A stretch of 64,000 bases of DNA from Alternaria dauci (Eukaryota > Ascomycota > Dothideomycetes > Pleosporales > Pleosporaceae). The position numbers were made by a program, and so were the translations under genes. The stretch is taken from positions 1,178,001-1,242,000 of the forward strand of contig NC_091281.1 in NCBI RefSeq assembly GCF_042100115.1, in the 5' to 3' direction. Positions 10,263 to 18,862 of the stretch are shown here, in pieces (position 1 is the stretch's first letter; each line of letters begins with the position of its first letter). The notes under the pieces are model-generated. The model searched no databases, was not told the origin of the DNA, and saw only the letters and a list, made by a program, of their open reading frames with translations.

Positions 10263-10767
10263 GGTGGTCAAAGGGGAGCGGTGCAGGCATTGAGGTGCGG
10301 ACGGGGGCCTTTGTTGTTATTGTTGTGATTGTTGTGTTTGACGACGGCGGCGACGAATCCTTGACACAGCCTAACAATAAAGGCGGTTTGAGATGGGCCC
10401 GGGGGGCGTCACGTGAGCAGTCGAGACAGCGCTGAGCCCAAACCGCCGGCCAACCCCATCATCTCCTTCACATCTTCGCACCCCCAGCCGCTTCCAACAC
10501 CCACCCGCGCATCCCGCCACGACCACGACCACGACCACGTCCCCGCACATCTGCCGTCCCCCGAAGCATCGCCAGCGCTGTCGCCTGCCCTCGTCGAATG
10601 CGCACCATCGAGTAGAGCGCCCATCCTTCTGCCGCGGTCGACCCGCGCGGACGACGCCAAGCGCTTCATTACGAGCCCTGCCTACTCTCACCACTCGTGC
10701 CCGCCTCCTTCCCCCAGCACCCGCCTCCGAGCTCTCCACGCCCTCTCCACCCCCGCAGACGGCCTCT
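10263..10767. promoter_or_regulatory. divergent promoter region ERCC1 / MED19
   Basis: 505 bp between two divergent ATGs. On the ERCC1 side is a CAA-type leader (minus strand, about 10309-10341). On the MED19 side is a long C-rich leader with a CCACGA repeat near 10515-10540. Open frames across this stretch look like leader artefacts. Confidence 0.5.
10309..10341 (-). repeat. CAA/TTG-rich leader tract
   Basis: TTGTTGTTATTGTTGTGATT-type sequence on the plus strand, which reads CAA-rich in the ERCC1 mRNA direction. Unstructured CAA leaders are common before fungal genes. Confidence 0.4.
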
Positions 10768-11976
10768 ATGTCGGATCACAGCGCAAAACGGCAACGTTTG
10801 GACTCGATAGGAAGATTCTCACCCGCCAGCCCGCCCTTTGACGTCGCTGCCAAGGCGAGCGGCCAGCCGACAAAGACGCCCATCCACCCTCGCACGCCCA
10901 CCTCACCGCCCTACTCCTCGATGAATTCGCAATCCCATGGAGGTTTCGCCCCGGCTAACTCGACAGCGTCGTCGGACCGCTCCCCACAGTCGTCCTCGCT
11001 CCCCATGTCTCACTCCCTCTCACAGTCGGCAACATCGGCATCCAACCAGCACCCCTTTCCCACCCCGGCGAGCACTGCAGGCTTCATGTCTAGTGCCAAC
11101 ATCGACAGCGATGGCGATGCGACGATGGAGGAGAGCGTAGACGATGACACTTCACGCTCGGCTGACCACAGGCTGTCCAACCACAACCGGCAAGGCGAGT
11201 CGCCATACACCCACGACGGTCGCCTGCGAGCTGCCCAAGGCATCTGCGGCAGCCAATTGTTCAAACTCAACAACGACAAGCTAGAGACGGCGCGGCCGCA
11301 CCCCTCGGAAAATTTCATTACACTATACAGGCTCACGCCGCTCGCCAGCTCAGTAGCGCGCAACGACCCGGTAACAGGCGAGAAGATTAACAAGCTTCGC
11401 AAGTCCTACGAGGGCCAGATCAAGAAGATGCAGATTGCCGGCAAGCCAAAGGCCACCAAGATGGACGGTGTCTTCCGCAACCTGCTGCTGATGCCCGAGG
11501 AGATTTGGCACTCGCAACATGTGCAGAACAGAGAGCCTGAGAAGAAGGCATTGACACCAGACGGTACAGCATTGAGCTCAGACTTTAGCAGACTTCTCGA
11601 CGACGCATTCGCAGGCACTGCACCAGGCACTCTCCCCAGCGCAGAAGCTGCCAAATACAAGGCCTATCTCGGCACAGACGATACAGCAAAGCCGAAGCCA
11701 CAAGACATGCCACCACAGCGGCCAAATTCCTTCACATCGTCGGCACCAACACCAACTAGCCACATGAACAGAGGCGCGGTGAGACCGGAGCGCTCTAGCT
11801 CAAAGCGCGGCTACACCGACGCCGCATTCCAAGGCTACGGCGAGGGCTTCGGAGATGAGTACGCAGACTCGACCGGAGGCGAAGACACACCCGGGGGGAA
11901 CATGGCGAACAAGAGACGAAAGCTCCAATTCGAGCGAACATCACACTCAGTCGAAGTAGGCGGCGCACGACGATAG
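10768..11976 (+). CDS. MED19: Mediator subunit Med19 (Rox3)
   Basis: Single exon, 402 aa. A disordered Ser/Pro-rich N-terminus (1-130) carries a short basic KRQRLDS. The conserved Rox3 core follows: LFKLNNDKLETARPHPSENFITLYRL, then VARNDPVTGEKINKLRKSYEGQIKKM, and a third block KPKATKMDGVFRNLLLMPEEIWH. A Gly/Asp-rich segment leads to the basic NKRRKLQFER tail, likely a nuclear signal. Med19 is a head/middle-hook subunit of Mediator linking activators to RNA polymerase II. The length and motif order are normal for filamentous fungi. It shares its upstream region with ERCC1 and is convergent with the F-box-like gene. Confidence 0.92.
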   Translation: MSDHSAKRQRLDSIGRFSPASPPFDVAAKASGQPTKTPIHPRTPTSPPYSSMNSQSHGGFAPANSTASSDRSPQSSSLPMSHSLSQSATSASNQHPFPTPASTAGFMSSANIDSDGDATMEESVDDDTSRSADHRLSNHNRQGESPYTHDGRLRAAQGICGSQLFKLNNDKLETARPHPSENFITLYRLTPLASSVARNDPVTGEKINKLRKSYEGQIKKMQIAGKPKATKMDGVFRNLLLMPEEIWHSQHVQNREPEKKALTPDGTALSSDFSRLLDDAFAGTAPGTLPSAEAAKYKAYLGTDDTAKPKPQDMPPQRPNSFTSSAPTPTSHMNRGAVRPERSSSKRGYTDAAFQGYGEGFGDEYADSTGGEDTPGGNMANKRRKLQFERTSHSVEVGGARR

Positions 11977-12659
11977 CGACGTCGGATTTTTCTTTCGCAC
12001 TTATCAACTTAGCAGCATCGGGGTTTCGGATTTCTCTCTCTCCACAATTTGGCGTTTACGGAAAATCCATGACGAAAGCGACGGCGACACTGGCTCGACT
12101 GAAAGGCTGCCCACCGACCTCCACATAACAAACTATTTTTATTGGCATAATGCGAGCGGCAGAGGCGATCGAATTGAGCGGTCGAGGGGTATGACGACCA
12201 CGACATTCTCCTACCTCCTACACATATTTGAGGACACAGATTGGGGCGCTAGGAATGTTTTGGCTTGTGGTTTTGTGCGCGCGCTCGTTCTCCTGGTTTC
12301 TGAGCCATTTCTTACTCACCATCAACCATTTCCAAGTGTGCATATTTGGGCAGGCAGATCCCTCATGATACCCTTAGGATACCACGCAGCAGATGTGGAT
12401 ACCTATATAAAACGAATCGAATCGTAAAGTCTAAACATGCTCCGTCTTCTGTGACGTGACCTAGAATACGTCTAGAGCTGAATCAAAAGTTCAGTGGATG
12501 TCGTAAAGAAGCTTGTCGAGATATGAGTTACTTGGTAAGGTGTTGTGTTCAATTGTACACCCAGACTTCAGCATCCATTCGGGATCTTCCAAGCATCTGT
12601 CTCTCTGACCAAGATGATTCACAAAACCAAGGCTACATCCCACCCATGTCGCTGCTCCG
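11977..12659. other. intergenic between convergent genes, 683 bp
   Basis: 3' sequences of MED19 and the F-box-like gene. A TATATAAA near 12409 lies between convergent genes with no open frame behind it, so I do not call a promoter. Confidence 0.45.
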
Positions 12660-13892
12660 TCAGCAACAATACCTCATACCGCCTGAAGCTCTACAGCATC
12701 GCCACAGCTCACACCCACAATTCACACAAGTCAACTCCCACTTATCCAACTCAAGCTCAAGTTCCACCCACTCCTTCAACGCCTCACACCCTTCATTCTG
12801 ACGTTCATATCCCGTATACATCAATTCCGTTTCACAAAATGCGAACGTGACGTTGGAAAGCCTGACCACCTCCAGCGTCTCCTTCTGTTTGGTCAACAAA
12901 GCTTGGAGATATGCAGTCGACGTGCTAGGGTGATCCAACACCAGCGTACGCAAATGTGGAAAGGCGTTGGGAGGAAGCACGTCCTCGAGAAGAGGAGTCC
13001 GCAAGTTGAGATGGGTATCCATGTCAACAGTCTCATTCCACTGCTCCGCTTTGAGCCTCAGCTCAAGCGTCTGCAGATTAGTCAGTGTGCTAAGGAATGC
13101 CCGGAACGAGGCTGTTTGGGCCGGTATGCTGTGACCTGAATATACTGTTGTGAACTCTGCGAATATTGTCGTGCGCTCATCTTCTGGGATATTGTCTTCA
13201 ATCTCCCTATACTCCCTCCACCACGTTTCCTTCTCCTCGATACTGAGGGCGAAGTTCAAGGGGAGACTCAACGACGTCAGGCCTTTGCACACGGGGACGA
13301 GGGAGGGCCAGATGTTCGAACGGAAGAGCGGATACGTTTTCCCAACGCTGGAGAGCTTAAACTCGGTAATCTGACATCCCACAGCATGCGCTGCTGTAAG
13401 AAGTGTGTACGTCTCGTACTCGCCCCGAATCATGGACAAAGGATCTGAGGGATCGAGACATCTTTCGGCAGGGTCAGTGCCTTCCCGGATGACGACCCCC
13501 AGTGCTTTGAGATTGGGGAAGTGGCGGAGAAGAAGTGTTAGGATACGCATGCCAATGTCTGCATGACGCTCGCTCTCTTTCGCATCTCGGTGCAGTATCT
13601 CCCGCACGGCTTCCCACTCTTTGTCTCCCGGATTGATCTGACCCTCCTCCCTGCCGAGGCGTAATCGGTGGCTGCTCCATCTCAAGTGTGTCACATGGCG
13701 ACTTAGATGTTTTTGGCTTGCGATATGTGCCAGGTGACGGAGACTGGATACCATGGGCGAGACATTGACACGCCTGAAGACGTGTGGTATCGCAGCTTGT
13801 GCGAATGAGTGGCCGATAAGGCGGTAGTTGGGGCGCTCTTGTGATTCTAGATCTGAGATGATGAGATCATGGACTTCGTTGGGTATATGCAT
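12660..13892 (-). CDS. F-box-like hypothetical protein
   Basis: Single exon, 410 aa from the ATG at 13892 (upstream TTG at 13904 ignored). The N-terminus MHIPNEVHDLIISDLESQ...NYRLIGHSFAQAAIPHVFRRV resembles a divergent F-box: Pro-hydrophobic-Glu-Val-x-x-x-Ile start, then a cysteine-free helix and a FRRV strand. The body is rich in leucine repeats with an LRR feel (LTSLSLPLNFAL, LQTLELRLKAE, LRTLVLDHPS, LEVVRLSNVTF). The C-terminus has a Cys cluster (CVNCGCELWRCCR...YCC), which could bind metal or be disulphide-linked; no known finger spacing fits. A role as SCF adaptor is inferred from the weak F-box only. It differs in sequence from the F-box gene at 7.1-8.8 kb. Confidence 0.75.
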   Translation of the reverse strand: MHIPNEVHDLIISDLESQERPNYRLIGHSFAQAAIPHVFRRVNVSPMVSSLRHLAHIASQKHLSRHVTHLRWSSHRLRLGREEGQINPGDKEWEAVREILHRDAKESERHADIGMRILTLLLRHFPNLKALGVVIREGTDPAERCLDPSDPLSMIRGEYETYTLLTAAHAVGCQITEFKLSSVGKTYPLFRSNIWPSLVPVCKGLTSLSLPLNFALSIEEKETWWREYREIEDNIPEDERTTIFAEFTTVYSGHSIPAQTASFRAFLSTLTNLQTLELRLKAEQWNETVDMDTHLNLRTPLLEDVLPPNAFPHLRTLVLDHPSTSTAYLQALLTKQKETLEVVRLSNVTFAFCETELMYTGYERQNEGCEALKEWVELELELDKWELTCVNCGCELWRCCRASGGMRYCC

Positions 13893-14142
13893 TGTTGCGG
13901 ACAAGAGTTTTTTTGAACAGAAAAGCAGTTTCTCGACCGTGGCTGCTTCTTAAAGAAGCTCAGTGAGTCAACAGCAGGCAGTTGCAGCGGGCCTAACGTC
14001 ACATGACTATATGGTAGACGACCAAGTACTACTCTAGCACGTTGGCTGTTCTCTGAAACTGCGATTATAACAAAATGGCCTATAGTTTCAGATGGCGCTC
14101 TTTGATTCTTACAAGTCATAATGTACACACCTCAACATGCTT

Positions 14143-15198
14143 CTATGACTGATTTTCGTCACTAGCAGGTCCTTTCTCCTTGTCCTCCATATCCATCCTT
14201 CGTCCTTCGACAGTGAAATACAGACTCCTACTCGCGCCCTCCAAAGCACTGGTGAGGCTTCCACCAATACCTTGTAGCATTTGCACAAGCTGTGCTCGGA
14301 GGCCGTCGCGACCTCCAGGAATGCTGCCCACCCATTTGGTGCCGTCGACGTCGAAGACCTTGCCTTCTACTCTGGCACCCAAGAGCATCAGTTTCTGGAG
14401 ACCAGCTTGTACCGCTGGTTCGTAGTAGTCTGGGCTGGCTTTGCGGCTTGGGGCAGGGAAGTCGGGCTTTGAGGGCGCAAGGATGGACAAGACAGCCTTG
14501 AGGTATTGGGGCGCGACATCGGGGAAGGATACAACGGCGAGAGGGCCTGAAAGCAGAGGCTCTAGTTCCAACTTGAGCTTCCTGTTGTTTGCGATTTCGT
14601 GTGCCCGTCTTGAGAGACCGTGTGTGAAGCGCTCGTCCTCTGCGGCATGACTTATCTGCGGTATCTGGGCGCTCGTCGGTGTGCGCGGGTCTGTGGGGTG
14701 CTGTGCATGGTCCAGCGTCGATTTCTCTGGGTGGAAGAACTCGACGACTCTCATTGCGCTTGCGAAGATGTTTGTCTGGATGACCTGCATCTTGACCTCG
14801 TCTGCAAGCGTCTCTTGTCCATTCTTGGCTCTCTCCGCATCCAGCTTGCGTAGTGCAATGGCCAATTCCCTTCTTATGCTCATCCACTCGACCGCCTTGA
14901 CATTGTTGTGCTGGAATATCAGGAGCAAGGGCGACGACTTGAGGAGCGACTGATACTGCCGGTGCAGCTGCGTCTTGCGCACCTCTGGCGGCTTGTGGGA
15001 GGGCGGTTGGGTGGGCGGGTATCGTAGCACTGGGGGCGCGGCTTTGTATGTCTGCTGAAGGGGAGGAGCGGGCGTCGTGGCTGAGGCAGTTGCTACCGAG
15101 GCGTAGGTTGCGATTGCGGGTAGAGAGATTGGGTGGGCAGGCTTGGAAGTGGTGCAGGCACCGAGGGCGCGTGGCCTGATGCGTATCCTTGGAGGCAT
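14143..15198 (-). CDS. mitochondrial large ribosomal subunit protein uL10m
   Basis: 351 aa from the ATG at 15198. The start MPPRIRIRPRALGAC is Arg-rich and acid-free, as expected for mitochondrial import. The core matches bacterial-type L10: TQLHRQYQSLLKSSPLLLIFQHNNVKAVEWMSIRREL, FASAMRVVEFF, a LLSGPLAVVSF strand, and the final GKVFDVDGTKWVGSIPGGRDGLRAQLVQMLQGIGGSLTSALEG block. L10 anchors the L7/L12 stalk that recruits translation factors. The reading frame runs a few codons upstream without an ATG. A GTAAGC...CACAG intron at 15261-15200 probably lies in the 5' leader, ending one base before the ATG. The gene is head-to-head with mitochondrial prolyl-tRNA synthetase. Confidence 0.85.
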   Translation of the reverse strand: MPPRIRIRPRALGACTTSKPAHPISLPAIATYASVATASATTPAPPLQQTYKAAPPVLRYPPTQPPSHKPPEVRKTQLHRQYQSLLKSSPLLLIFQHNNVKAVEWMSIRRELAIALRKLDAERAKNGQETLADEVKMQVIQTNIFASAMRVVEFFHPEKSTLDHAQHPTDPRTPTSAQIPQISHAAEDERFTHGLSRRAHEIANNRKLKLELEPLLSGPLAVVSFPDVAPQYLKAVLSILAPSKPDFPAPSRKASPDYYEPAVQAGLQKLMLLGARVEGKVFDVDGTKWVGSIPGGRDGLRAQLVQMLQGIGGSLTSALEGASRSLYFTVEGRRMDMEDKEKGPASDENQS

Positions 15199-15470
15199 TC
15201 TGTGCGGCAATTAGCCCTCTTCTTGCAGATGCAGTCTCTGTCGAGGAATTGGAATGCTTACGTGAGATGTGCTCGTGAAGCAAGTGAGAGACGGCTTCCC
15301 GTCTCCAAATATTTCCATGCACCTTGAGATTCAGCATGGTCTGTGCGCAATTCCGAGAGGGCACATCTCCCGCGCGCGCGTCGGAACCATCTACAACCCA
15401 TATCACGTTTCACCTTTTTGTTTTCTGTCCAAACTTGACTAGGCTGTTTCAATCCTCCACCTCGACTCTG
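15199..15470. promoter_or_regulatory. bidirectional promoter of uL10m and mitochondrial ProRS
   Basis: Only 272 bp separate two divergent ATGs, and the uL10m leader intron uses part of it. No TATA box is visible. A GC-rich CGCGCGCG run (about 15371-15378) sits near the middle. Confidence 0.6.
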
Positions 15471-17360
15471 ATGACACATCGACATAGTTGTGCGCGCATG
15501 TTGTCTTCCGTCTGTAGGGCTGCATGGCAACCGCGAATACAAAGAACACCAATTCATTGCTCTCGACATGTTAGATATATAGCGGTAAGTCTGCTCAGTT
15601 GTGAATCTTACCATAACCCAAATTCTAACCATCATCAAGTCCGACTCAAGAAATCGATTATCCAAATTCTGGGCACCAACTGGTGGTATATCACCACAAG
15701 ACGGCGAGCAAGGTACCAACATTACACAGTACCAATCCATCTTGACTGATGGATTTCAGATGAGTCTCACTCCCTCCTTGTCCGGGGTGGCTTTTTGCGC
15801 CAGGTAAATCTTCACAACCTCTCCATTTCGATCACCACAACTTATCACGTGCAGGCACATTCTGGAGTTTTCCACCTTCTGCCCATAGGTCTACGCGTAC
15901 AAGACAAGCTTGAAGCCTTGATTGATAAGCATATGGGCTCTATTGGTGCTTCAAAGCTCGCACTTTCGTCCATAACCACAGAAGCTCTATGGCGGCAAAC
16001 TGGTCGCTACTCCGCCAACTCAGAACTCTTACGCATCAAAGATAGGAGGGAATCCGGCTTCCTGCTATCGCCGACCCATGAAGAGGAGATCACAGCACTT
16101 GTAGCCGGTATGGTACATTCTTACAAAGATTTGCCATTGAGACTATATCAAATTGGACGGAAATACCGCGACGAACGAAGACCGAGACAGGGCTTACTAA
16201 GGGCCAAGGAGTTCATGATGAAGGACCTCTACACCTTTGACTACTCAACAGAATCTGCCCTAAGGACATACGAGGAAGTACGGAATGCCTACAACAATTT
16301 GTTCAACGAGCTCAGACTGCCTTACCTTGTTGCCGATGCCGATTCTGGCAACATGGGAGGCAGGCTAAGCCATGAATATCACTTTGTTTCACCAAAAGGT
16401 GAAGACAACGTATGGTCTTGCAACTCATGCGACTACGTTGCCAATGAAGAGCTTGTGGAGAAGAGCAGCCAAAATCCAGCGTCAGACAACGAGAGCTGGC
16501 ATGCTTTCACTGGAATTAGCGTCGACAAGAAGACAAAGATCAATGTATGGATCCCACGTCCGGCCTCGGCTGCGGCAACAATAGCGAATCACGGACATGG
16601 ACATGTCAATCTACATGCTGTCAAGAAAGCACTTCCAGAGAACATTGAACTAGATACTGGCATAGAGTCCTCATCGCTCCCTTCTTTGCTTCAAAAGACC
16701 ACTGATATCATCAACCTCTTCGACCCGTCCCTCGCCTTCGACAAACACGATGAATCCCTTCCCAACCCTCAATCCTCCGACCTAAACCTTACAACCATTG
16801 AAACTGGCGATCCATGTCCTCGTTGTTCCGACGGAAAGCTCAGTGTCCAAAAGGCTATTGAAGTAGGTCACACTTTCCACCTCGGCACCCGATACAGCAA
16901 GCCCCTCAACGCAGTAGTTGCGTTACCAGACCAAAACCTGTCATCACCGATCCAAATGGGCTGTCACGGCATCGGTGTTTCGCGCATCATTGGAGCTGTA
17001 GCATCGCTTCTCTCAGATGCCAAAGGCCTGAATTGGCCGAGGGCCATAGCGCCCTACGAAGCCGTCATTCTCACATCTCCACAAACTGAGGAGAATGATG
17101 CGACAGAGGTGTACGATACGCTTTACAGTGAATCTCGGAATGGAAATGTAGATCTTGTACTAGATGATCGGTCAGGAAAGAGCATAGGATGGAAGCTGAA
17201 GGATGCCGATTTAATCGGATACCCAGTCGTCATTGTCCTAGGCAGGAGTTGGAAAGACAAGAGGGAAGTTGAGGTACAGTGCCGAAGACTAAATTTCAAA
17301 AAAGATGTCAGTCTAGGTGATTTACGACAGCAAGTTTTGGGGCTGTTGGAGCAGTTGTAG
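15471..17360 (+). CDS. AIM10: mitochondrial prolyl-tRNA synthetase
   Basis: Four exons: 15471-15584, 15640-15712, 15760-15803 (44 nt) and 15855-17360, total 578 aa. Splicing restores the conserved chain SKFWAPTGGISPQDGEQDES, SLLVRGGFLRQAHSGVFHLL and PIGLRVQDKLE; no other joins keep it. Class II motif 2 is RKYRDERRPRQGLLRAKEFM; motif 3 is GCHGIGVSRIIGAVA. The C-terminal anticodon-binding domain follows (PYEAVILTSPQ...VDLVLDDR). The Arg/His-rich, acid-free N-terminus looks like a mitochondrial presequence. It charges mitochondrial tRNA-Pro with proline. Introns of 47-55 nt are among the shortest here. Alternative start: the in-frame ATG at 15498. Confidence 0.92.
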
Positions 17361-17715
17361 TATACCCATACAACACCTGCAGAGTCTAAGTGAGGATTAG
17401 TGGTAGGTTCGAGCGTGGGTGTGTCAAGCAGGTATGCTCTGTGTTATAACAAAAATTGAACGCCGGCAAGACCAAAGCTCCAGGCTCATGGCTTCAACGG
17501 AGGCGGAGTGGAGAGCACTTTTGTAGTTTTTCGCGAGTATGTAGCGCAGGCTCATACTGGTGCACTCAAACTATCGCGCTAGCTGGAAACATCATGTCTC
17601 AAGCGCTTACATTTATGTCTTGCGAGCTCTTGCCGCAACAACTTCCTGCATCGTTACGTCGATACACCATCTCTTCACCACAAGCTCCGATTCCCACCCA
17701 CCGTTGTCAGTCGTC
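17361..17715. other. intergenic, 355 bp
   Basis: 3' end of the ProRS gene and promoter of the DUF1772 gene. A GGTTCGAGC near 17407 is only a weak B-box match with no partner A box. Confidence 0.45.
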
Positions 17716-18340
17716 ATGAGTGAGCCTTCCAACACTCTTGTACCTATCCTTCAGGCAATCGCAATCATTGCGCCGGCCGTATACACAGGTAATGTAACCT
17801 TTGAGACATCTCTAAAGACCAGCTTAACACATACGTTCAGGCTTCACTTTCGCATACAGCCATGTCGTCATGCCACCCCTCATCACGCATGCCCCACCCA
17901 AACTCCTAGCCAAACAATGGCTTCAAGCCTACCAATTCGCACCCATCTTTGTCGCCCCTCTCATATTGACAGGCGCTTCGAGTAATGCTTTCCTCGCCTA
18001 TGTCTACAAAGGCTCTTTTTCTTCAGCAAAGTTCCTGTATGTTGTCGCCGCAATCACGAATGCTAGTATCATCCCGTATACGGCGCTGTACATGGAGCCT
18101 GGAGTGAATGGTGCAGGGAAATGGAAAGTGCAGAAGATATTACAAGACGAGCAGGTTGTGTTGAAGGGAGTCGGACAGGGAACGGACAAAGATACGGCGA
18201 GTCAGGCGGCAAAGCAGTGGGCTGAGCAAGTGGATATGAAGACTATTGCTGAGACGTGGGCAAGAACGAATGCCTGGCGATACATCATCACCGCGATCGC
18301 TACCGTTGCCAGTGCGACTGCATCTGTTATGAGAAGCTAG
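17716..18340 (+). CDS. DUF1772 / anthrone-oxygenase-like membrane protein
   Basis: Exons 17716-17788 and 17841-18340 give 190 aa. The join restores PAVYTGFTFAYSHVVMPPL. Four hydrophobic segments are expected: about 9-30 (LVPILQAIAIIAPAVYTGFTF), ~58-75 (FAPIFVAPLILTGASS), ~86-108 (AKFLYVVAAITNASIIPYTAL), and the C-terminal ~165-185 (WRYIITAIATVASATASVM). This matches the DUF1772 family, which includes fungal anthrone oxygenases but mostly uncharacterised small membrane proteins. No polyketide synthase lies nearby, so there is no reason to assign a secondary-metabolite role. The conserved Asn-Ala-Trp-Arg before the last helix is typical of the family. Confidence 0.8.
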
Positions 18341-18862
18341 ATAGAGTATCTGCGGTGTCAATGTTGGATGCTGACGATTGTTTTTAACTCCATCAGAGAC
18401 AATATTTGTATCATATCATGCCAGAAAGACTTTGTCTGCATCTCTCGATCGTTCCCAACCCCTCAGCCTCTCCACACCACTGTTCCGGACACCCATACTC
18501 CCGAGCAATGCTCTTGGTAACCTTCATATGCTCTCAATCATGTGCATCCAAAGGTTGGTCTACAATCTCAGGCACATGCTCATTGTCGCTCACTTCATCT
18601 AATATCTTGCGTTAGAAGCTGAGAGAGAGATATGGAAAAATTGTGCTGATGCAAGTTTTGTATTTCGACTCTCGGTGTTGGGATATATGTTACGGGTACT
18701 TTTCCAAACACAGATAGACAACTGCACATCTATGCCCCCTCAGCTAATCGTACATTCAAACGTTATACATGAAATGATGCATTCGCATCGACTGAAGATA
18801 CACTCTTTGGCCAAGAGCAGATAGCATCGTGCGCCTGTCAACGACACATAACTCCTAGCCAT
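18341..18862. other. intergenic between convergent genes, 522 bp
   Basis: AT-richer 3' flanks; no gene or structured element seen. Confidence 0.45.

Noticed and set aside
10413..10841. 142-codon plus-strand frame before MED19
   Set aside because: Low-complexity Pro/Ser/His content from a C-rich leader, and it overlaps the MED19 start in another frame.
12409..12416. TATATAAA between MED19 and the F-box-like gene
   Set aside because: It lies between convergent 3' ends and no open frame begins downstream.
14228..15406. 392-codon minus-strand frame overlapping uL10m
   Set aside because: It is an alternative frame of the uL10m gene with Pro/Arg/His-rich noise; the uL10m frame has the conserved blocks.
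17716..18340. DUF1772 gene as part of a polyketide cluster
   Set aside because: The family includes anthrone oxygenases, but there is no polyketide synthase or tailoring set nearby; neighbours are housekeeping genes.
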